Of a stretch of 64,000 nt of DNA, positions 1 through 10,517 are shown one piece after another. Source of the DNA: Lachnospiraceae bacterium (GTDB taxonomy: Bacteria > Bacillota > Clostridia > Lachnospirales > Lachnospiraceae). The stretch covers positions 302,252 through 366,251 of the forward strand of contig JAAUZK010000024.1 of the NCBI GenBank assembly GCA_014804655.1, read 5' to 3'. How positions within the stretch are numbered: the stretch's first letter is position 1; every line of letters starts with the position of its first letter. The translations under genes were made by a program, and so were the position numbers. Below the pieces are notes generated by a model. That model had not been told where the DNA came from. It worked only from the letters and a program-made list of their open reading frames with translations, and did not search any database.

Positions 1-2152
1 TCTCTTCCAGCATCACGAAATCGATCGGCTTAGAAAGATAATCCTCAAATCCCTCGCTAAGGTATTCTTCTTTAGCGCCTACGATTGCATTAGCGGTGAG
101 CGCAATCACTACAGAGCGATTCTTTATATACTCTTCGATCTGCTGCATCGCACGCAGCGTCTCTATACCGTCCATATCAGGCATCATGTGATCTAACAGA
201 ATAATATCATAGTGGTTTTGCCTGACTTTCGCCAGACATTCCTGGCCACTCCCGGCCGAATCAAACTGCACTTTGAGCTTCTTAAGCAGTCCCTTGACCA
301 CGGTAATATTGACCCGGTTATCATCAACCGCCAGAATTCGTGCCTTAGGAGCAATAAATTCCTTTCTTTCCCGGGATTCCTCCCCACTCATCTGTATGGC
401 GTTTGTCTTATAGTCACCCAACGGCTCACTACTAACGGTTTTTTGCGGAATCACGAAGGAGAAGCTGCTTCCTTTGCCATAACAGCTGTCTACAGTCAGT
501 TCGCCACCCATCATTTCCACCAGACGCTTCGCAATGCTTAAGCCCAGACCCGTTCCTTCTACACTCTTATTCTGCATAAGATCAAGTCTGGTAAACGGAT
601 CAAAGAGTTTATGCAGTTCCTCCTCTTTAATTCCTATACCGGTATCAGAGACTGTGACCCTAAGATCGATCATACCGCCGTCACTGCCTACAGAGTCTAC
701 TTTTAACGTGACATTTCCTTCTTTTGTGTATTTGACTGCATTAGTCAACAGATTGGTCATGCACTGCTTAATTCGTATATCATCACCATGAAGCTGGTTC
801 GGCAGTTTATCGTCCGTTACTACCCTGAAATAAAGATTTTTCTCTTCTGCACGCATGGATATCATATTTTCCACATCTATAAGCAGCCTGCCAAGATTAT
901 AGTCGTTCTCCACAATCTCCATCCTGCTTGATTCAATCTTAGACAGATCAAGAATATCATTGATAATTGACAGAAGCGTCCTACCCGCGCTGTTGATATT
1001 CGACGCATATTCCCTGATATTGTCCGATTCCGTCTCCCGCAGGATCATTTCATTCATCCCGAGAACCGCATTAATCGGCGTTCTGATCTCATGAGACATC
1101 CGTGCAAGGAAAGTACTCTTCGCTTCGTTGGCACGTTCCGCCTCCTCTTTCAGCTCAATAAGCTGCTTCGTGTACAGATAGTTGTCAGTCATATCGGAAA
1201 TACGATACAAAATCCCCACTTTTCTCCGATTGTCATCATCAATTTCACTTCTCTGCCACTTGTAGAATCTGCCTCTGAGCATAAACCCGTCGTTCTGCGC
1301 TTCCATAAACTGCAATACATGTTCAGAAACTTCAGACTTATCATTCCAGTTGATCTTCGGAAAAATCAACTCCGCCTCATGGTTAAAGTACACGATCTTC
1401 CCAAGGTCATCGACGACAAGAATTCCCTCCCGTATCTCATCAATCACCCTATCCTTGGCACCTTGCACCGTATCAAACAGTCGGTAATGATACATGACCA
1501 GTACGAGCAGTGATTCGGTAATCATCATAGAAAGAGGATATGTATCATAATATCCCACCATTCCCATCAGCCGCAGTATCCAGAATCCGATCGGCAGCAA
1601 GGAAGCTCCGAAAATTAACAGCAGCTCGGGACGTTTCTCTCCCTTATGCTCCAGTACGGACTGGATCATGATCAATGCGATCACACATCCGAGCACCGCA
1701 GTGGTTGCCGCCCACCAATAATAAAATATGCCGGGCTCATATATCCACAGATAGATCCCGTCACTCACGGAATAAGTTATACTCTTATAGTATAGTGTGT
1801 GATAATCTATGGTAAACACAAGAGACAGAATCAGGATATGATTGACAGTATAGAATCCTTTGATGAAGCGAACGCTTTTATCATTCTTGTGGTTGCTGTA
1901 CAGACATGCAAAATACAGGAAACTCAAAAGCCCCATGGTTGTACCGATATACTCCATCTTGACCGCAAGCCGCGTTACCTCCAGACTCTTACTCTGAAGT
2001 TCAAAGAAATACCCCGCCACATCCATAAATGTAAAAAGCGTCCCCGCAAACAGAATCTTCTGTTGTTCCGAAGGTTTCGCCACGTAAATTAACATGATCA
2101 TGATAAAGCAGACAATAATACCTGCTCCGTGCACTGTCACCATTATATTCAT
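1..2152 (-). CDS. Hybrid sensor histidine kinase, C-terminus cut by window edge
   Basis: The reading frame is open from an ATG at 2152 to the left edge (717 codons seen). Domains in order: an N-terminal multi-helix membrane region (about residues 1-210) resembling the 7TM histidine-kinase sensor module, a PAS-like segment (about 220-320), a HisKA dimerisation helix with the phospho-acceptor His354 in MSHEIRTPINAVLG, a HATPase with DTGIGI and GTGLGLSI boxes, and a receiver domain with Asp654 in LLDHMMPDMDG and the conserved Lys708 in SKPID. It should autophosphorylate on His354 and pass phosphate to its own receiver; the signal is unknown. The start is supported by a GAGG site six bases upstream. 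An ATG three codons downstream is an alternative. A partner regulator may lie beyond the left edge. Confidence 0.93.
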   Translation of the reverse strand, partial: MNIMVTVHGAGIIVCFIMIMLIYVAKPSEQQKILFAGTLFTFMDVAGYFFELQSKSLEVTRLAVKMEYIGTTMGLLSFLYFACLYSNHKNDKSVRFIKGFYTVNHILILSLVFTIDYHTLYYKSITYSVSDGIYLWIYEPGIFYYWWAATTAVLGCVIALIMIQSVLEHKGEKRPELLLIFGASLLPIGFWILRLMGMVGYYDTYPLSMMITESLLVLVMYHYRLFDTVQGAKDRVIDEIREGILVVDDLGKIVYFNHEAELIFPKINWNDKSEVSEHVLQFMEAQNDGFMLRGRFYKWQRSEIDDDNRRKVGILYRISDMTDNYLYTKQLIELKEEAERANEAKSTFLARMSHEIRTPINAVLGMNEMILRETESDNIREYASNINSAGRTLLSIINDILDLSKIESSRMEIVENDYNLGRLLIDVENMISMRAEEKNLYFRVVTDDKLPNQLHGDDIRIKQCMTNLLTNAVKYTKEGNVTLKVDSVGSDGGMIDLRVTVSDTGIGIKEEELHKLFDPFTRLDLMQNKSVEGTGLGLSIAKRLVEMMGGELTVDSCYGKGSSFSFVIPQKTVSSEPLGDYKTNAIQMSGEESRERKEFIAPKARILAVDDNRVNITVVKGLLKKLKVQFDSAGSGQECLAKVRQNHYDIILLDHMMPDMDGIETLRAMQQIEEYIKNRSVVIALTANAIVGAKEEYLSEGFEDYLSKPIDFVMLEE

Positions 2153-2206
2153 AACAAACCTCAATATGTAACTTTATCTTTTATAACATTATACCGCACT
2201 TTATAT

Positions 2207-2235
2207 ATTATATCGGACAATATCGCGTGAGACAA
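2207..2235 (-). promoter_or_regulatory. Putative sigma-A promoter for the hybrid kinase gene
   Basis: On the minus strand, TTGTCT (2230-2235) and TATAAT (2207-2212) are separated by 17 bases, about 55 bases upstream of the kinase start. A second TATAAT lies further downstream but has no matching -35 at good spacing. Confidence 0.5.
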
Positions 2236-2283
2236 GTTTATTGTTGTTACCGATAAACCCCAGCGCGCACTTACTGCATGGTG

Positions 2284-3039
2284 TTATCTGCACTCTTCTG
2301 CCACTTCATATAAATATTCTCTGCTGCGCTTGCCTGTCCGCACAAGAATCTGCATATACATCAGCAGCGGCACCACCGAAGCCGCCAGATCTCTGTGTAT
2401 TCCCGCCGCCTGCGCAAATTCTTTGATTGTGAAATCGTGTTCCAGCTCATAGGGTACAAGCTGTATGAAATCCTCTGTCCGTTCAATCAACACCTCATCA
2501 TAAAGATTCTGCGGCATTCTGTCGTAACGGCTGGATCCTCTTTTTTTGTCTTTGCTCCACCCGTTGAGCAACCGATATTCTTCCATATCCAATAAAGGAA
2601 ACACAAAGGACAGATTAGGATGTCCCAGATATTGTTTGATCTTGTAAAGTTCCGGAAATGCATGATAAACATTCCCGGTTACCGGAGATTTATGTTTTTT
2701 CGATAATTCTCCGGACTCTTCATCCATCCAGATCAACCATTTATAATGAGGGATCGGCAATACTACCGTTACCGGATACAGAGGCAGATATGCCGCCAGT
2801 TTGGGGCGCAGTTTATTAAAATTTCCGTTTTGGATCTCTATAATCCGTTCCCCTGTATAGATATCCGCTATATATCCTTCAATCGGCACTTCATGATAAT
2901 CCTCGTTGGGTTCGTAGTACAGCTTCATCACCGCATGCACTGTCTTTTCCTTAAGAGTTCCGAATCCGTGAGGATCATTCTGTTTCAACAGTACCTTTAA
3001 TTTCGCCTGTTCGAAAGCCTCTCTGTCCAAAATATTCAC
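2284..3039 (-). CDS. Conserved hypothetical protein, possible nuclease-like core and winged-helix end
   Basis: A 251-residue soluble protein with no signal peptide or membrane segment. I do not recognise a named family. The middle carries YIADIYTGERIIEIQNGNF followed by KLRPKLAAYLPLYPVTVVLP; the spaced Asp, Glu and Gln on predicted strands recall a PD-(D/E)xK-type core, but this is only a resemblance. The C-terminal part (FTIKEFAQAAGI onward) looks like a winged-helix segment. I chose the GTG at 3039 because GGAG sits eight bases upstream; a longer TTG start at 3102 lacks a ribosome site. It is transcribed divergently from the diguanylate cyclase gene. Confidence 0.75.
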   Translation of the reverse strand: MNILDREAFEQAKLKVLLKQNDPHGFGTLKEKTVHAVMKLYYEPNEDYHEVPIEGYIADIYTGERIIEIQNGNFNKLRPKLAAYLPLYPVTVVLPIPHYKWLIWMDEESGELSKKHKSPVTGNVYHAFPELYKIKQYLGHPNLSFVFPLLDMEEYRLLNGWSKDKKRGSSRYDRMPQNLYDEVLIERTEDFIQLVPYELEHDFTIKEFAQAAGIHRDLAASVVPLLMYMQILVRTGKRSREYLYEVAEECR

Positions 3040-3136
3040 ATTCACTTCTCCGCATATGATCAATTTTCTTAATAGTATATCAGATTTATGTCTATCGAAC
3101 AAGTGTTTCTGCTTTTTTCGGAATATCCGAAAAGGA

Positions 3137-3165
3137 TTTACATTTTTGACGATTTACCCTATAAT
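3137..3165 (+). promoter_or_regulatory. Putative sigma-A promoter for the diguanylate cyclase gene
   Basis: TTTACA (3137-3142) and TATAAT (3160-3165) with a 17-base spacer. The predicted transcript starts about 50 bases before the chosen ATG at 3223, which argues against a coding start at 3088. Confidence 0.55.
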
Positions 3166-3222
3166 ATTATAGATTACTTTTTTGCAGGCACCGGATTCCT
3201 GCACATACGGATGGGAATAAAA

Positions 3223-4311
3223 ATGGTAAAGAAACACCTTACATATATCAAAAAAATACTGACCGGCAATGCCCGTATCTCTGACAAGCAGAAATTCAGC
3301 GTCATTATTTACTCCGTGGCGATGGTTCATATTTTTCTTGCATGTGTCTTTGGTTATTACAGGGTTCTTCCTCTATTGATCTTTAACATTCTCAGTGTGC
3401 TTACCTATCTGTCCTGCACGCTGCTGGTTCGCCTTGAAAAGCTTCTGCCGGTATACTGGATCACCTACCTTGAAATCATTCTGCACTCCTTTGTTGCAAC
3501 GATCTGCATCGGATGGCAGTTTGGATTTGCACAGTACATCATTGCGCTTATTCCCGTAGGTTTCTATATCTGCTATACGATGAATACAAGACGCAGTAAG
3601 ATGGCTATCGCAACTGCCTCGGCATTCTGCGCCACAGTGGCTTTCTTAAGCTGTAAGCTTTTATCCTTCTATACCACACCGGTATATGAGCTTCACATGC
3701 TTCCGCTGGAGTTAAGGTTATATATTTTTAACTCAATCTGCACTTTTATATTTCTCATCGTATTTTCTCTGATTTTTATCTCTGAAATGAAGTTGTCCGG
3801 CACGCAGTTGCGCCATCAGAATGCGATCCTCGAAAAACTGGCGAGCACCGATCCGTTGACCGGTCTGTATAACCGCAGGAGCATGGATGTGTTTCTGCAT
3901 CAGGCGTTGCAGTCCAATTCAGGTTTCTCGCTCATCATGTGCGATATCGATGATTTTAAGAAAGTTAACGATACCTATGGTCACGATTTTGGCGATGTCG
4001 TTCTGCGGGAGGTTGCCATGATCACGACACAGCATGTAGGTTCAAACGGATATGTATGCCGGTGGGGCGGAGAAGAAATACTGATATTAGTCAGCAGTTC
4101 CGCAAAGGAGAATGTGGGACGCATCGCTGAGAATATTCGCCGTAACGTCGCTAATCATGTCTTTGAGCTTAACAGTAAATGGATTCACTGTACACTCACT
4201 CTCGGTATATCCACTTACAAAGAAGGCGACACAATAGAGGAAACCATAACCAATGCGGACTATAACCTCTATAAAGGTAAGCGGAACGGCAAAAACAAGG
4301 TTGTAGCGTAA
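3223..4311 (+). CDS. Membrane-bound diguanylate cyclase (GGDEF domain)
   Basis: A 362-residue protein with about six predicted membrane helices (residues 15-195) followed by a cytoplasmic GGDEF domain, expected to make cyclic di-GMP from two GTP. The catalytic region is visible as STDPLTGLYNRR, DIDDFKKVNDTYGHDFGD and RWGGEEI (about residues 279-286). The signature is GGEEI instead of GG(D/E)EF; the acidic metal-binding residues are kept. No RxxD inhibitory site is seen at the usual place. I start at ATG 3223 because GGATGGGA lies six bases upstream and the promoter at 3137-3165 precedes it; the upstream in-frame ATG at 3088 would sit before that promoter. Confidence 0.93.
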   Translation: MVKKHLTYIKKILTGNARISDKQKFSVIIYSVAMVHIFLACVFGYYRVLPLLIFNILSVLTYLSCTLLVRLEKLLPVYWITYLEIILHSFVATICIGWQFGFAQYIIALIPVGFYICYTMNTRRSKMAIATASAFCATVAFLSCKLLSFYTTPVYELHMLPLELRLYIFNSICTFIFLIVFSLIFISEMKLSGTQLRHQNAILEKLASTDPLTGLYNRRSMDVFLHQALQSNSGFSLIMCDIDDFKKVNDTYGHDFGDVVLREVAMITTQHVGSNGYVCRWGGEEILILVSSSAKENVGRIAENIRRNVANHVFELNSKWIHCTLTLGISTYKEGDTIEETITNADYNLYKGKRNGKNKVVA

Positions 4312-4356
4312 CTGCCTCCCATATATCAGAATCTAAATCTGACTATGAGAGGCAGT
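4311..4356 (+). terminator. Hairpin terminator after the diguanylate cyclase gene
   Basis: ACTGCCTC (4311-4318) pairs with GAGGCAGT (4349-4356), and an inner TCAGA/TCTGA stem extends it. A modest T-rich tail (TTATTCATCTT) follows. It may also serve the convergent gene ending at 4410. Confidence 0.6.
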
Positions 4357-4409
4357 TTATTCATCTTAGTATGAAATTTCTTGATGCATTTTCGAGTTTG
4401 CTCGATTTG

Positions 4410-5150
4410 TCACAGCTTCTTGACATTTCTATCCCCATGCAGGATACGTTCCTGATCCGAGGCACCAATAGGTGCGATCCTGCCATGCCGGTCGTAATAA
4501 GTCAGCAGGGAAGAATTCTTGGCCATTGTTTTGCGTCCGTTATCCGTCACCAGATTGATCACTTGCTCCAAATTGCCGGAACGCAGATATTTCTGAATCT
4601 CTTTATCCCGATTCTCTCCCCGCCGCAGCAAAGAACTCTCACTCTCCTGCGCATTGCGCAAATGTTCCGGATGCAGTGTCAGATATTCCTCAGTCAGTCT
4701 TTCCGGCGCTTGTGTCCCCGGCTCTGTCTGATCTTCCGCCTCAATCTGCTCCACCGACATCTCATCCTGTGGTATCGGATCATTCCAGATCTTACTTGCA
4801 ATATCCTTGACCGCCTGTACCAGTGCATGCAGCCATGACTGAACCATGCCGATCAGATTCTGTCCGGTATCCTGCGCTCTCTCTGTCTTCTCGCGCGTCC
4901 GGTCAGAAACAGTCTGGGCGCTATTACGGGATAATTCCAGCCGAACGCCGCCCTGCAGGATAGTGCGGGATCCGTTATTAAGCTTTTCGGCTTCTCCGGC
5001 CTTCTCTTTCCTATCCTTCTCAGCTGTCTCGTCCTGCGTATGCTGGTAATTCAGGCTGAACTTCTCACCATTATCTGTCTTATCAGCCGCATCCGGCATT
5101 TTCAGTTGTGAATAATCATAATAATCATTTCCGTTTACTCTGTTAACCAT
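4410..5150 (-). CDS. Conserved hypothetical protein, hydrophilic, Lachnospiraceae type
   Basis: A 246-residue protein without signal peptide, clear membrane helix or recognised catalytic motif. The N-terminal 110 residues are polar and rich in Lys, Glu, Asn and Gln and look disordered. A short amphipathic stretch (IGMVQSWLHALVQAVKDIAS, about 100-120) follows. The C-terminal third (LEQVINLVTDNGRKTMAKN, then YYDRHGRIAP) is compact and probably the conserved part. The start is 37 bases after leuD, so it could be read from the leuCD transcript. The ATG lacks a good ribosome site, while a TATAAT lies seven bases before it; a leaderless transcript is possible but unproven. I cannot assign a function. 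Confidence 0.72.
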   Translation of the reverse strand: MVNRVNGNDYYDYSQLKMPDAADKTDNGEKFSLNYQHTQDETAEKDRKEKAGEAEKLNNGSRTILQGGVRLELSRNSAQTVSDRTREKTERAQDTGQNLIGMVQSWLHALVQAVKDIASKIWNDPIPQDEMSVEQIEAEDQTEPGTQAPERLTEEYLTLHPEHLRNAQESESSLLRRGENRDKEIQKYLRSGNLEQVINLVTDNGRKTMAKNSSLLTYYDRHGRIAPIGASDQERILHGDRNVKKL

Positions 5151-5187
5151 GATGCCATTATAGCAGGTTTCGTGCTAAAAAGCTAAC

Positions 5188-5676
5188 CTATTTCTGATTG
5201 ATATAATTCACAAGCCCTTCCGCCGCAATGATCTTCTGCATGAATTCAGGGAATGCCTGCCCCTTATAAGTAGTATTCTTTGTCACATCCGTGATGACAC
5301 CGGTATCAAAGTTTACTTCCACAACATCTCCGGCCTCGATCTCTCCTGCCGCCTCCGGACATTCGATGATGGGCAACCCGATATTGATAGCATTCCGATA
5401 GAAAATTCTGGCAAACGTCTCCGCAATTACACAGCTCACTCCCGCAGCCTTAATAGCAATAGGCGCATGTTCTCTGGATGAACCGCAGCCGAAATTCTTA
5501 GTTGCCACAATAATATCCCCTTTATTCACCTTGTTCACAAATTCTTTGTCAATATCCTCCATGCAGTGTGTTGCCAACTCCGCCGGATCAGATGAATTCA
5601 GGTAGCGCGCAGGGATGATCACATCCGTATCCACATTATCTCCGTATTTAAAAACAGTTCCTTTTGCTGATTGCAT
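5188..5676 (-). CDS. leuD: 3-isopropylmalate dehydratase small subunit
   Basis: A 162-residue swivel-domain subunit that pairs with LeuC to isomerise 2-isopropylmalate to 3-isopropylmalate in leucine synthesis. The family boxes are present: [15 protein letters not shown] near the N-terminus and [12 protein letters not shown] around residue 60. The ATG at 5676 is chosen because GGAGGAG precedes it directly; a longer frame to 5697 has no ribosome site. It lies 51 bases downstream of leuC on the same strand and the two are almost certainly co-transcribed. Confidence 0.96.
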   Translation of the reverse strand: MQSAKGTVFKYGDNVDTDVIIPARYLNSSDPAELATHCMEDIDKEFVNKVNKGDIIVATKNFGCGSSREHAPIAIKAAGVSCVIAETFARIFYRNAINIGLPIIECPEAAGEIEAGDVVEVNFDTGVITDVTKNTTYKGQAFPEFMQKIIAAEGLVNYINQK

Positions 5677-5727
5677 GTCTCCTCCGATCTGAAGCATCTG
5701 CTTCCATTGTTATGATGAAATATCGTT

Positions 5728-6993
5728 TTACACTAACTGACACGGGCAGGATATTTTGCCTGTCACCGCGCTTGCCGCCGCTACTGCAGGACTTGCCAGA
5801 TAAATCTCCGAGTTGACATGACCCATGCGTCCTACAAAGTTACGGTTCGTGGTTGATACACAACGCTCTCCCTCAGCCAGAATGCCCATATAGCCGCCCA
5901 GACAGGGACCACAGGTGGGTGTGCTGACAATCGCCCCCGCCTCAATAAAAGTCTTCAAAAGTCCCTCTTCCATTGCCTGCAGATAAATCTTCTGGGTGGC
6001 AGGAATCACGATACAGCGCATGCCTTCTGCCACATGTCTGCCCTGTAATACCTTTGCAGCGGTCCTCAGATCATCCAATCTGCCGTTGGTACAGGACCCG
6101 ATTACCACCTGATCGATCTTAATCTCTTCTTTAATCTCATCAATTGTTTTCGTATTCTCCGGCAGATGCGGGAAAGCAACCGTGGGTCTTAAAGTACTCA
6201 GGTCGATCGTATACTCCTCATCATATACCGCATCCTCATCCGCTTCATAGATTTTGTATTCTCTCGCGGAATGCTCTTTCATATAAGCGACAGCGAGGTC
6301 ATCAATAGGGAATATCCCGTTCTTGCCGCCGGCCTCAATCGCCATATTGGCAATGGTAAACCGGTCATCCATAGAAAGATTCTGTATACCGTCGCCCACG
6401 AATTCCATGGACTTATATAACGCGCCGTCTACACCGATCATACCGATGATATGCAGGATTACATCTTTACCACTGACCCATTCAGACGGTTTACCTGTCA
6501 GATTAAATTTGATTGCGGACGGAACTTTGAACCAGGCCTTACCCGTTGCCATTCCTGCCGCCATATCCGTGCTTCCCACGCCCGTGGAAAAAGCGCCCAG
6601 TGCGCCGTAGGTACATGTATGGGAATCCGCACCTATGATCACGTCGCCGGCTACCGTAAGTCCTTTCTCCGGAAGCAGCGCATGTTCGATGCCCATCTCT
6701 CCCACTTCAAAATAATTGGTGATCTCATTGCGGCGGGCAAACTCACGCACGCATTTACAATGCTCCGCCGACTTGATATCCTTGTTCGGCACGAAATGAT
6801 CCGGAACCAGCGCGATCTTATCCTTATGGAACACACCGTCCACATTCATTTTTTCCATCTCCTTGATGGCCACGGGACTGGTAATATCATTTCCCAGCAC
6901 CAGATCCAGATCCGCTTCGATCAACTGTCCGGCTTCCACACGGTCAAGTCCTGCATGCGCCGCCAGAATTTTCTGCGTCATTGTCATTCCCAT
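5728..6993 (-). CDS. leuC: 3-isopropylmalate dehydratase large subunit
   Basis: A 421-residue aconitase-superfamily subunit of isopropylmalate isomerase. Three cysteines that bind the 4Fe-4S cluster are visible: Cys301 in GSCTNGR and Cys361/Cys364 in [20 protein letters not shown], typical of the family, is also present. The length fits the shorter HacA/LeuC class common in clostridia and archaea. The start is fixed by GGAGGAG seven bases upstream. The gene is divergent from a LysR regulator, which is the likely controller. Confidence 0.96.
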   Translation of the reverse strand: MGMTMTQKILAAHAGLDRVEAGQLIEADLDLVLGNDITSPVAIKEMEKMNVDGVFHKDKIALVPDHFVPNKDIKSAEHCKCVREFARRNEITNYFEVGEMGIEHALLPEKGLTVAGDVIIGADSHTCTYGALGAFSTGVGSTDMAAGMATGKAWFKVPSAIKFNLTGKPSEWVSGKDVILHIIGMIGVDGALYKSMEFVGDGIQNLSMDDRFTIANMAIEAGGKNGIFPIDDLAVAYMKEHSAREYKIYEADEDAVYDEEYTIDLSTLRPTVAFPHLPENTKTIDEIKEEIKIDQVVIGSCTNGRLDDLRTAAKVLQGRHVAEGMRCIVIPATQKIYLQAMEEGLLKTFIEAGAIVSTPTCGPCLGGYMGILAEGERCVSTTNRNFVGRMGHVNSEIYLASPAVAAASAVTGKISCPCQLV

Positions 6994-7163
6994 AGTCTTC
7001 TCCTCCTTTAATATACCTTCCTATGTCTTCATATGGTTATCCCGCTTCATCACAATGCCTTTTTCGGCATAGAATCTGACTGACGGATATGAATACCCTT
7101 TTTGACATCCGAATCCATATGTTCAGTATATAACATCCTTTAATATTCTTCTAATACATATTA

Positions 7164-7193
7164 TTCATATTTACTATTCTTATAAGTTATAAT
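7164..7193 (+). promoter_or_regulatory. Possible promoter for the LysR gene in the leuC-lysR divergent region
   Basis: TTCATA (7164-7169) and TATAAT (7188-7193) with an 18-base spacer, in a very AT-rich 310-base divergent intergenic region (6994-7303). LysR-type operators are expected here, but I cannot pick one T-N11-A site with confidence because the sequence is so AT-rich. Confidence 0.35.
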
Positions 7194-7214
7194 ATAATAT
7201 ATAACAATAAAAAA

Positions 7215-7262
7215 GAGCAGAGCTCGTTCGCGAGATTTGCTCGCTTGCGCTTCACAAACTCG
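7215..7262. repeat. Copy of a dispersed inverted-repeat family (GAGTTTG/CAAA-CTC)
   Basis: In the leader of the LysR gene. CTCG-TTCG-CGAG forms a tight hairpin (7223-7234) flanked by GAGCA/TGCTC (7215-7219/7238-7242). Alternatively CGAGATTTG (7231-7239) pairs with CAAACTCG (7255-7262). The reverse strand reads CGAGTTTG, a GCGCAAGC core, then CAAATCTCG, matching elements at 18077-18110 and 28922-28949. Confidence 0.5.
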
Positions 7263-7303
7263 AAAAAACGATGCAAAAATTGGTTTTAGAAAGGGTCATC
7301 CGC

Positions 7304-8242
7304 ATGAACAACAATTTCACAACTAACCTGAATTTATACCATATCTTCTATCAGACTGCCTTGGCCGGAAATATCTCCCTCGCCGCCAAACAACTGTATA
7401 TCAGCCAGCCGGCCGTCAGCAAAGCCATTGCCAAACTGGAAGACAACTTAAATACCACCCTGTTCTACCGCAATTCCAGAGGCGTAAAGCTGACATCCGA
7501 GGGAACTGTCCTGTTGGAACAGCTGCACCATGCCTTTTCGGCAATTTCCCATGCCGAGGAAGAATTACACAAAATCCATGAACTGGGAATCGGGCAGATT
7601 ACCATCGGCGTCAGCGCCACACTCTGTAAGTATGTACTTCTGCCGCATTTGCAGCAGTATATTCTGGACAATCCCCATGTTAAAGTATCAATTGCCTGTC
7701 AATCTACCACGGAGACGATCCGGGGTCTATCAGACGGCACTCTGGATATCGGTCTGATCGGTGAATCCGCCTGGCTGCATGATCTGTCATTTCTTCCCAT
7801 CATGGAAATACAGGATAGCTTTGTGACCACCAGCCGTTATCTGGATAATCTGTGCGTACGGCTGGGCATATCCGATGCGGCTCTGTACACCTTTACCGAT
7901 ATTCCTGCCCGCTCACGTATATGGCAGGATGCAACATTTCTGATGCTGAACCGTGAAAATATCTCAAGAAGTTATATTGATTCCTGCCTCCAACAATCAC
8001 AAATACAACTATCGCAGATCCTTGAGACCTCCACCATGGATCTCCTGATCGAATTTGCGAAGATCGATATGGGTATTGCATGTGTCATAGAAAACTTTGT
8101 TGTGAAAGAATTGACAGAGCACAGCCTGATCCGTCTGCCTCTGCCGATAGATATTCCGTCCAGAAAAATAGGGCTTGCCTGGAAAAACCGGACAAGCCCT
8201 GTAGATCAATTCATTTCTGCTATTACATCGTCCATGGAATGA
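7304..8242 (+). CDS. LysR-family transcriptional regulator, probable regulator of leuCD
   Basis: A 312-residue protein with an N-terminal winged helix-turn-helix (about residues 5-65, including SLAAKQLYISQPAVSKAIAK) and a C-terminal effector-binding domain (about 90-300). LysR proteins usually control a divergent target, here leuC, often in response to a pathway intermediate; that role is inferred from position only. I prefer the ATG at 7304, preceded by GAAAGGG, to the in-frame ATG at 7271, which has no ribosome site. Its 3' end overlaps the convergent TetR gene by 37 bases. Confidence 0.92.
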   Translation: MNNNFTTNLNLYHIFYQTALAGNISLAAKQLYISQPAVSKAIAKLEDNLNTTLFYRNSRGVKLTSEGTVLLEQLHHAFSAISHAEEELHKIHELGIGQITIGVSATLCKYVLLPHLQQYILDNPHVKVSIACQSTTETIRGLSDGTLDIGLIGESAWLHDLSFLPIMEIQDSFVTTSRYLDNLCVRLGISDAALYTFTDIPARSRIWQDATFLMLNRENISRSYIDSCLQQSQIQLSQILETSTMDLLIEFAKIDMGIACVIENFVVKELTEHSLIRLPLPIDIPSRKIGLAWKNRTSPVDQFISAITSSME

Positions 8243-8769
8243 GTCGTAATATACTCAAACAGATCCGCCATCTGCTCAGGCTCCAGACTCATGTCCATTT
8301 TTATCCACTGAATCACCACAAACGCCATACATTGCGCATAATATTCCGCAACCCAATCTGTTGTCAGCCCTCTTGCGGATGCTTTCCGCTCGCCGACCTG
8401 TTCATCAATAAAAATGTACAGAATTTCTTTAATGAACTTTTTGACAATACCCTCGCAGGAATCCTGTCCTTCCAGTCTGACAACCTTCTTATAGAACCTT
8501 TTGTCCTTCTTAAGATTCTCGAAGATCATAATCAGGCTCTCACTAATGCAGCCTGTCTGCATCAGCGGGATGACCGGATCAAGGATCTCCGTATGGATCA
8601 TCCATTCCAGAAGCTCATACTTATCCCTGAAATGATTATAGAACGTCGGTCGGATAACACCCGCACCTTCCGTAATTTCACGAATCGTAATTTTCTCGAT
8701 CGGCATCTTGAGCGCTAAGTTTTTAAAACTCTCAGCCAGCATCTGATCCACATTGGTTTTGGATTGCAT
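8206..8769 (-). CDS. TetR/AcrR-family transcriptional regulator
   Basis: A 187-residue protein with an N-terminal helix-turn-helix (ITIREITEGAGVIRPTFYNHF, about residues 27-46) and a helical ligand-binding domain resembling the DhaS-like TetR C-terminal class. The start at 8769 has GTGGGG six bases upstream; a GTG at 8781 is an alternative. It begins only 13 bases after ilvC ends, so it is probably the last gene of the ilvN-ilvC transcript, an unusual position for a TetR gene. It overlaps the 3' end of the convergent LysR gene. The target is not evident. Confidence 0.88.
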   Translation of the reverse strand: MQSKTNVDQMLAESFKNLALKMPIEKITIREITEGAGVIRPTFYNHFRDKYELLEWMIHTEILDPVIPLMQTGCISESLIMIFENLKKDKRFYKKVVRLEGQDSCEGIVKKFIKEILYIFIDEQVGERKASARGLTTDWVAEYYAQCMAFVVIQWIKMDMSLEPEQMADLFEYITTHSMDDVIAEMN

Positions 8770-8782
8770 GGTTAACCCCACA

Positions 8783-10392
<1,610 letters not shown>

Positions 10393-10441
10393 AATATAAA
10401 CCTTTCCGTGCATGTCCATCGTCTGTCATACACCGTCAATC

Positions 10442-10470
10442 ATTGTATCAATTTAGGGGTCAAAAGTCAA
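10442..10470 (-). promoter_or_regulatory. Strong sigma-A promoter for the ilvN-ilvC-tetR unit
   Basis: Minus strand TTGACT (10465-10470), 17-base spacer, TACAAT (10442-10447). It lies in the gap between the two small-subunit genes, about 50 bases before the ilvN start, and would separate the ilvC unit from the metH-ilvB unit. Confidence 0.65.
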
Positions 10471-10517
10471 CATGCTGTCTGCCTAAGTTCGCATTTATAA
10501 GTCATATCGCGCCCCTG

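Noticed and set aside
1091..1513. 140-codon plus-strand ORF inside the hybrid kinase gene
   Set aside because: It is antisense to the PAS and HisKA coding region, lacks family features and has no ribosome site that stands out.
3088..3222. N-terminal extension of the diguanylate cyclase
   Set aside because: It would begin before the promoter at 3137-3165 and overlaps the divergent gene's upstream region; the ATG at 3223 has the better ribosome site.
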